64,000 nucleotides of DNA, taken from NCBI RefSeq assembly GCF_012939995.1, contig NZ_SPMZ01000019.1, positions 62,001 to 126,000 of the forward strand, given 5' to 3'. Numbering within the stretch: position 1 is the first letter of the stretch; the number at the start of each line of letters is the position of its first letter. The notes beneath the pieces were generated by a model. The model ran no database searches, was not told where the DNA came from, and saw only the letters and a list, made by a program, of their open reading frames with translations. Of this stretch, positions 61,334-64,000 are shown one piece after another. The position numbers and the translations under genes are program-made. This DNA is from Candidatus Competibacter phosphatis. GTDB taxonomy: Bacteria > Pseudomonadota > Gammaproteobacteria > Competibacterales > Competibacteraceae.

Positions 61334-63206
61334 AACGCACCTCGTCGCGTGGCTGGCCGGCACTGTCGAGGGAGCGCCGATGAGCGGTGGGCAGGAACCT
61401 TAATTGCACCCGCAGGCCACGGCCGGGTTGGGAATGAAAGCTCAACACGCCGCCCATCTGAGCGGCTCGCTCGCGCATGATATTGAGGCCAAAGTGGTTT
61501 TCCCTATTGGTTTCGGCCGGTAATCCGATGCCGTCGTCGGCGATGTCGATGGCCGCCTCGCCCTCGTGCGTGTTGTACAGTCGCACCGAAATCCGCTGGG
61601 CGCGGGCGTGTTTGACGGCGTTGTTCAGTGCTTCCCGGACGATTTGCATCACATGAATCTGTTCGTTGGGATCAAGCGGGCAGTTCCAGCCAGAATGATT
61701 CAGTTCGATCGGCAGTTGGCTGCGGTGACTGAATTCCCGCGCTACTTCGCGCAGGCTGTCCTCCAGTCGGGGATGTTCCATCTTCAGGCGAAACGTGGCG
61801 ATCAGTTCCCGCAATTGCCGGTAAGCACCGTTGAGACCCTCGCGCAGCTCGGTGACGATGTCGCGTGCTTGCGCGGCGGCTTCGGCGCCGCCCGGTAGCA
61901 GTTGCAGGCGACCGACCTGGATTTTCAGATAGGACAACGATTGCGCCAGCGAGTCGTGCAATTCACGGGCGATGACCGCGCGCTCTTCCAACAGCGCCAG
62001 CCGGCGACGATGCTCGGTTTGTTCGTTGGCCCGCAACGCGGCGGCGATGTTGCGCGCCACCGCTTCCAACAGCGGTAGTTGCCAGGTGGCGACCGTTTCC
62101 AGACTGGGGCTACGGACGATCAATACCCCGAACTGCCGCTCCTGGACCGTGATCGGGATGGAAAACAGTTCGTGGCCGGTGTCTAGCGGGTGGGTGGCGC
62201 CATCGCCCAGACAAGATTCGCAGTTCGGCCGACGACAGAACGCCGCACGATCGGGCGGTTGCGGCTGGGCGGTAAAGACCCGACTGGCCTGGCGGCTGGT
62301 GGGGTCGATCAGGCAGAGCGTGATCGAATCCATACCGGTCAATTTTTCGATCTCCGCCAACAAGGCCTGGTAGTTGGCATCGTCGAGGGCCGACTCGCCG
62401 AGCCGTCTGGCGGTGTGGTAGAGCAACTCCAGCGAGCGGTTGCTGATCCGCAGCGCCTGGGTTTGCCGTTCGACCCGAGCCTCCAGATCGGCGTACATCG
62501 CCGACAGGTCGGTCGCCATCAGGTTGAAGGCGTGGCCCAGCACGCCCAATTCGTCGTTGCCGACATGGCTGGCCCGCACCGTCAAGTCGCCGCTGCGGGC
62601 CTTGCGCGCCAGTTCCACCAGATCGCGCAACGGCGCGATGACGCCGCTGTGCAATTGGTACATGGCGGTGAAAATCAGCACCAGGGTTAAAAACAGGGCC
62701 ATGCCCTGCACCAACCGCAACCACAGGATTTTCGCCTCGGTGTCCTGTTCCAGCAGCTTGACGAAGGCATCCAGCTTGGCGACGAAATCGTCCACCTGCC
62801 GCAAATAGGCCGTGGAGGGCGAGGTGTCCGCCACGGAAGTTTCCAGGATCGGCCGCAGGGCGTCGCGCCAGGACGACATGATGGCCCTCAGCGTCCGGTT
62901 CTTGGAGTCGCTTTTGGCCGGGGAGATCGCGCCGGTTTGCCAGAGATGATCCAAGCGGCGTTCGAACTGGTCGATTTCCCGAGCCACATTCTCGACAGGG
63001 TGGGTATCGGTGCCATGGGAGTCCTGCAAACGGGTGGCGATGCGGTAGGACTGCATGCGCAACGAGCCGGCCAGGTTGAGCGCGGCGGCGTCGCCCTTGC
63101 TGGATTCGGCGATGAACACCGAACTGGTCATGCTCAGCAGCGCCAGCAGCACGATGCCGCCCATGGTCAGGCCGTTGCGGAAAATGATCGAGTCGTTGCT
63201 TTTCAT
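61326..63206 (-). CDS. narX: Nitrate/nitrite sensor histidine kinase NarX
   Basis: 626 residues. TM1 is about residues 12-33, TM2 about 161-183. The periplasmic nitrate-sensing P-box is LNLAGSLRMQSYRIA (about 43-57). HAMP follows (185-237), then a GAF-like linker with a Cys cluster (C324, C329, C332, in CRRPNCESC) as in other NarX proteins. The HisKA_3 H-box is ARELHDSLAQSLSYLKIQ (His417), and the ATPase ends with DDGIGLP and a GLNIMRERAAQMGG motif. It controls NarL by phosphorylation and dephosphorylation. Confidence 0.95.
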   Translation of the reverse strand: MKSNDSIIFRNGLTMGGIVLLALLSMTSSVFIAESSKGDAAALNLAGSLRMQSYRIATRLQDSHGTDTHPVENVAREIDQFERRLDHLWQTGAISPAKSDSKNRTLRAIMSSWRDALRPILETSVADTSPSTAYLRQVDDFVAKLDAFVKLLEQDTEAKILWLRLVQGMALFLTLVLIFTAMYQLHSGVIAPLRDLVELARKARSGDLTVRASHVGNDELGVLGHAFNLMATDLSAMYADLEARVERQTQALRISNRSLELLYHTARRLGESALDDANYQALLAEIEKLTGMDSITLCLIDPTSRQASRVFTAQPQPPDRAAFCRRPNCESCLGDGATHPLDTGHELFSIPITVQERQFGVLIVRSPSLETVATWQLPLLEAVARNIAAALRANEQTEHRRRLALLEERAVIARELHDSLAQSLSYLKIQVGRLQLLPGGAEAAAQARDIVTELREGLNGAYRQLRELIATFRLKMEHPRLEDSLREVAREFSHRSQLPIELNHSGWNCPLDPNEQIHVMQIVREALNNAVKHARAQRISVRLYNTHEGEAAIDIADDGIGLPAETNRENHFGLNIMRERAAQMGGVLSFHSQPGRGLRVQLRFLPTAHRRSLDSAGQPRDEVRYA

Positions 63207-63274
63207 TGGAAGATTCTCTCATCGTCGCCCTGTCCGTCATGGCTCGACCATGCCGAAACACCTGAATATTACTA

Positions 63275-63291
63275 GGGTATTGTGGATACCC
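63275..63291. promoter_or_regulatory. Palindrome in the narX-narK intergenic region
   Basis: GGGTAT (63275-63280) and ATACCC (63286-63291) form a 6-5-6 palindrome. TACCCCC at 63287-63293 matches six of seven bases of the NarL heptamer TACYYMT. It may be a second NarL target closer to the narX promoter. Confidence 0.35.
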
Positions 63292-63388
63292 CCACGGAGT
63301 GACGCAGGGTGGGCAGTCCATTCGCGCCGTCATCGAGTGGCATTCGATAAGTGAAATAATAACAGCTAGTTATCTTGCGTGATCGATG

Positions 63389-63404
63389 TACCTCCAAAGA
63401 GGTA
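63389..63404. promoter_or_regulatory. NarL 7-2-7 binding site upstream of narK
   Basis: TACCTCC (63389-63395), two bases, then AGAGGTA (63398-63404): two NarL heptamers in the inverted 7-2-7 arrangement known as the high-affinity NarL/NarP site. The match is 6 of 7 and 7 of 7 to TACYYMT. It lies 112 bp before the narK start and 183 bp before narX. No convincing FNR site was found in the same interval (63207-63515), which otherwise has no gene. Confidence 0.65.
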
Positions 63405-63515
63405 TGCGATCGGTCAGGATGGTCGTTTTGGAGATAAAAACCAATGGCTTAACTCAAGAATTAGGCGTCGCGGGCGTCGTAGTATCGCACTTGCAGCATA
63501 AAAGCGAGGTTCGCA

Positions 63516-64000
63516 ATGGCTACGACGCTTCAACAAAAACAGATCTCGGTGCTGACGATGAACACCTTGGCCTTCGCGGTGAATTTCGCCGTGTGGACCA
63601 TGTTTTCGATCATCGGCATCCGCATTAAACAGCAACTCAATCTGAGTGAAACGGAATTCGGCCTGCTGGTCGCCACGCCGATTCTGACCGGTTCGCTGGT
63701 CCGACTGCCGCTCGGCATTCTCACCGACCGCTTCGGTGGTCGCATCGTCTTTTTTCGTGCAGATGCTCATCGTCGCCATCCCCGTCTACGGATTGGCGTT
63801 CGCGACGCAATACTGGCAATACCTGGTGCTCGGCCTGTTCGTGGGCTTGGCCGGTGGCTCGTTCGCCACAGGCATCGCCTATACCTCGGCTTGGTTCAGC
63901 AAGGAACGGCAGGGCACGGCGATGGGCATCTTCGGTGCGGGCAATGCGGGTTCCGCCATCACCAATCTGGTCGCGCCGCTGCTGGTGGTGGCCTATGGCT
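63516..64000 (+). CDS. narK: Nitrate/nitrite MFS transporter NarK (partial, one frameshift)
   Basis: Starts MATTLQQKQISVLTMNTLAF and runs off the right edge. The frame breaks at T6 (63750-63755); one base removed restores RIVFFVQMLIVAIPVYGLAF. The NarK/NasA marks are RLPLGILTDRFGGR and the nitrate signature GIFGAGNAGSAITNLVAPLL. It imports nitrate or exports nitrite. It diverges from narXL, the same arrangement as in E. coli, where narGHJI usually follows. Confidence 0.9.
   Translation, partial: MATTLQQKQISVLTMNTLAFAVNFAVWTMFSIIGIRIKQQLNLSETEFGLLVATPILTGSLVRLPLGILTDRFGGRIVFFRADAHRRHPRLRIGVRDAILAIPGARPVRGLGRWLVRHRHRLYLGLVQQGTAGHGDGHLRCGQCGFRHHQSGRAAAGGGLW

Overview
The window reads as a GC-rich gammaproteobacterial chromosome. 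The gene sets that support this are gatCAB, mreBCD-mrdAB-mltB-rlpA-dacA-ybeD-lipB-lipA, a rpe-gph-trpE ... trpG-trpD-trpC series, thrS-infC-rpmI-rplT-pheS-pheT-ihfA, prfB-lysS and narK/narXL. Protein similarity, the facultative denitrifier-type genes (narXL, narK) and sulfur dioxygenase would fit the Competibacter group or another environmental gammaproteobacterium. That is an inference from memory, not a search result.

Layout: 1-976 is a partial zinc-ribbon membrane protein. 1022-4319 (minus) holds gatB, gatA and gatC for transamidation. 4446-15529 (plus) is a cell-shape and cell-wall cluster (mreBCD, PBP2, RodA, MltB, RlpA, DacA) that runs into ybeD-lipB-lipA. 15596-16947 carries an MFS transporter and a 44-residue membrane peptide. 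16992-19436 (minus) is trpG-trpD-trpC. 19437-24.5 kb is an AT-rich accessory island inserted between trpG and trpE. It carries a three-gene operon ending in a KGGTGRS deviant-Walker ATPase, an attC-like site and an LprI-family gene. 24690-29006 (minus) is aspC-rpe-gph-trpE. 29098-33982 is uvrB, converging on a metallophosphoesterase-STAND-TPR protein. 34207-41425 (plus) has tRNA-Val, thrS, infC, rpmI, rplT, pheST and ihfA, followed by tRNA-Pro, fbaA, prfB and lysS. 46134-49406 has a small zinc-ribbon protein, a B12-binding radical SAM protein, and an M23-fold protein paired with a lipoprotein. 49.4-51.4 kb is a second AT-rich patch with an orphan periplasmic binding protein. 51471-53424 holds pdxH and a thioredoxin/DsbD-like protein. 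54033-60623 has an ACP, an acetate-CoA ligase, a Pat-like acetyltransferase, a sulfur dioxygenase and mobA. 60683-64000 has narL and narX, divergent from narK, with a NarL 7-2-7 site between them.

A feature that affects every reading: about two dozen coding frames are broken by exactly one extra base in a homopolymer of 5-8 bases. Affected genes include uvrB, lysS, trpE, rpe, dacA and narK. Removing one base in each case restores full-length family proteins of normal length. The simplest explanation is systematic homopolymer overcalling in the source assembly, so I annotate these as genes, not pseudogenes. The same logic shows that prfB, which looks like one clean open frame, very probably hides the classical RF2 programmed +1 frameshift. 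Two overcalled G runs plus the natural frameshift add up to three bases and so mask it.

The strongest candidates for something new are the split trp locus with its ATPase operon and attC-like site, the metallophosphoesterase-STAND-TPR protein, and the M23-fold/lipoprotein pair, which could be an effector-immunity pair.
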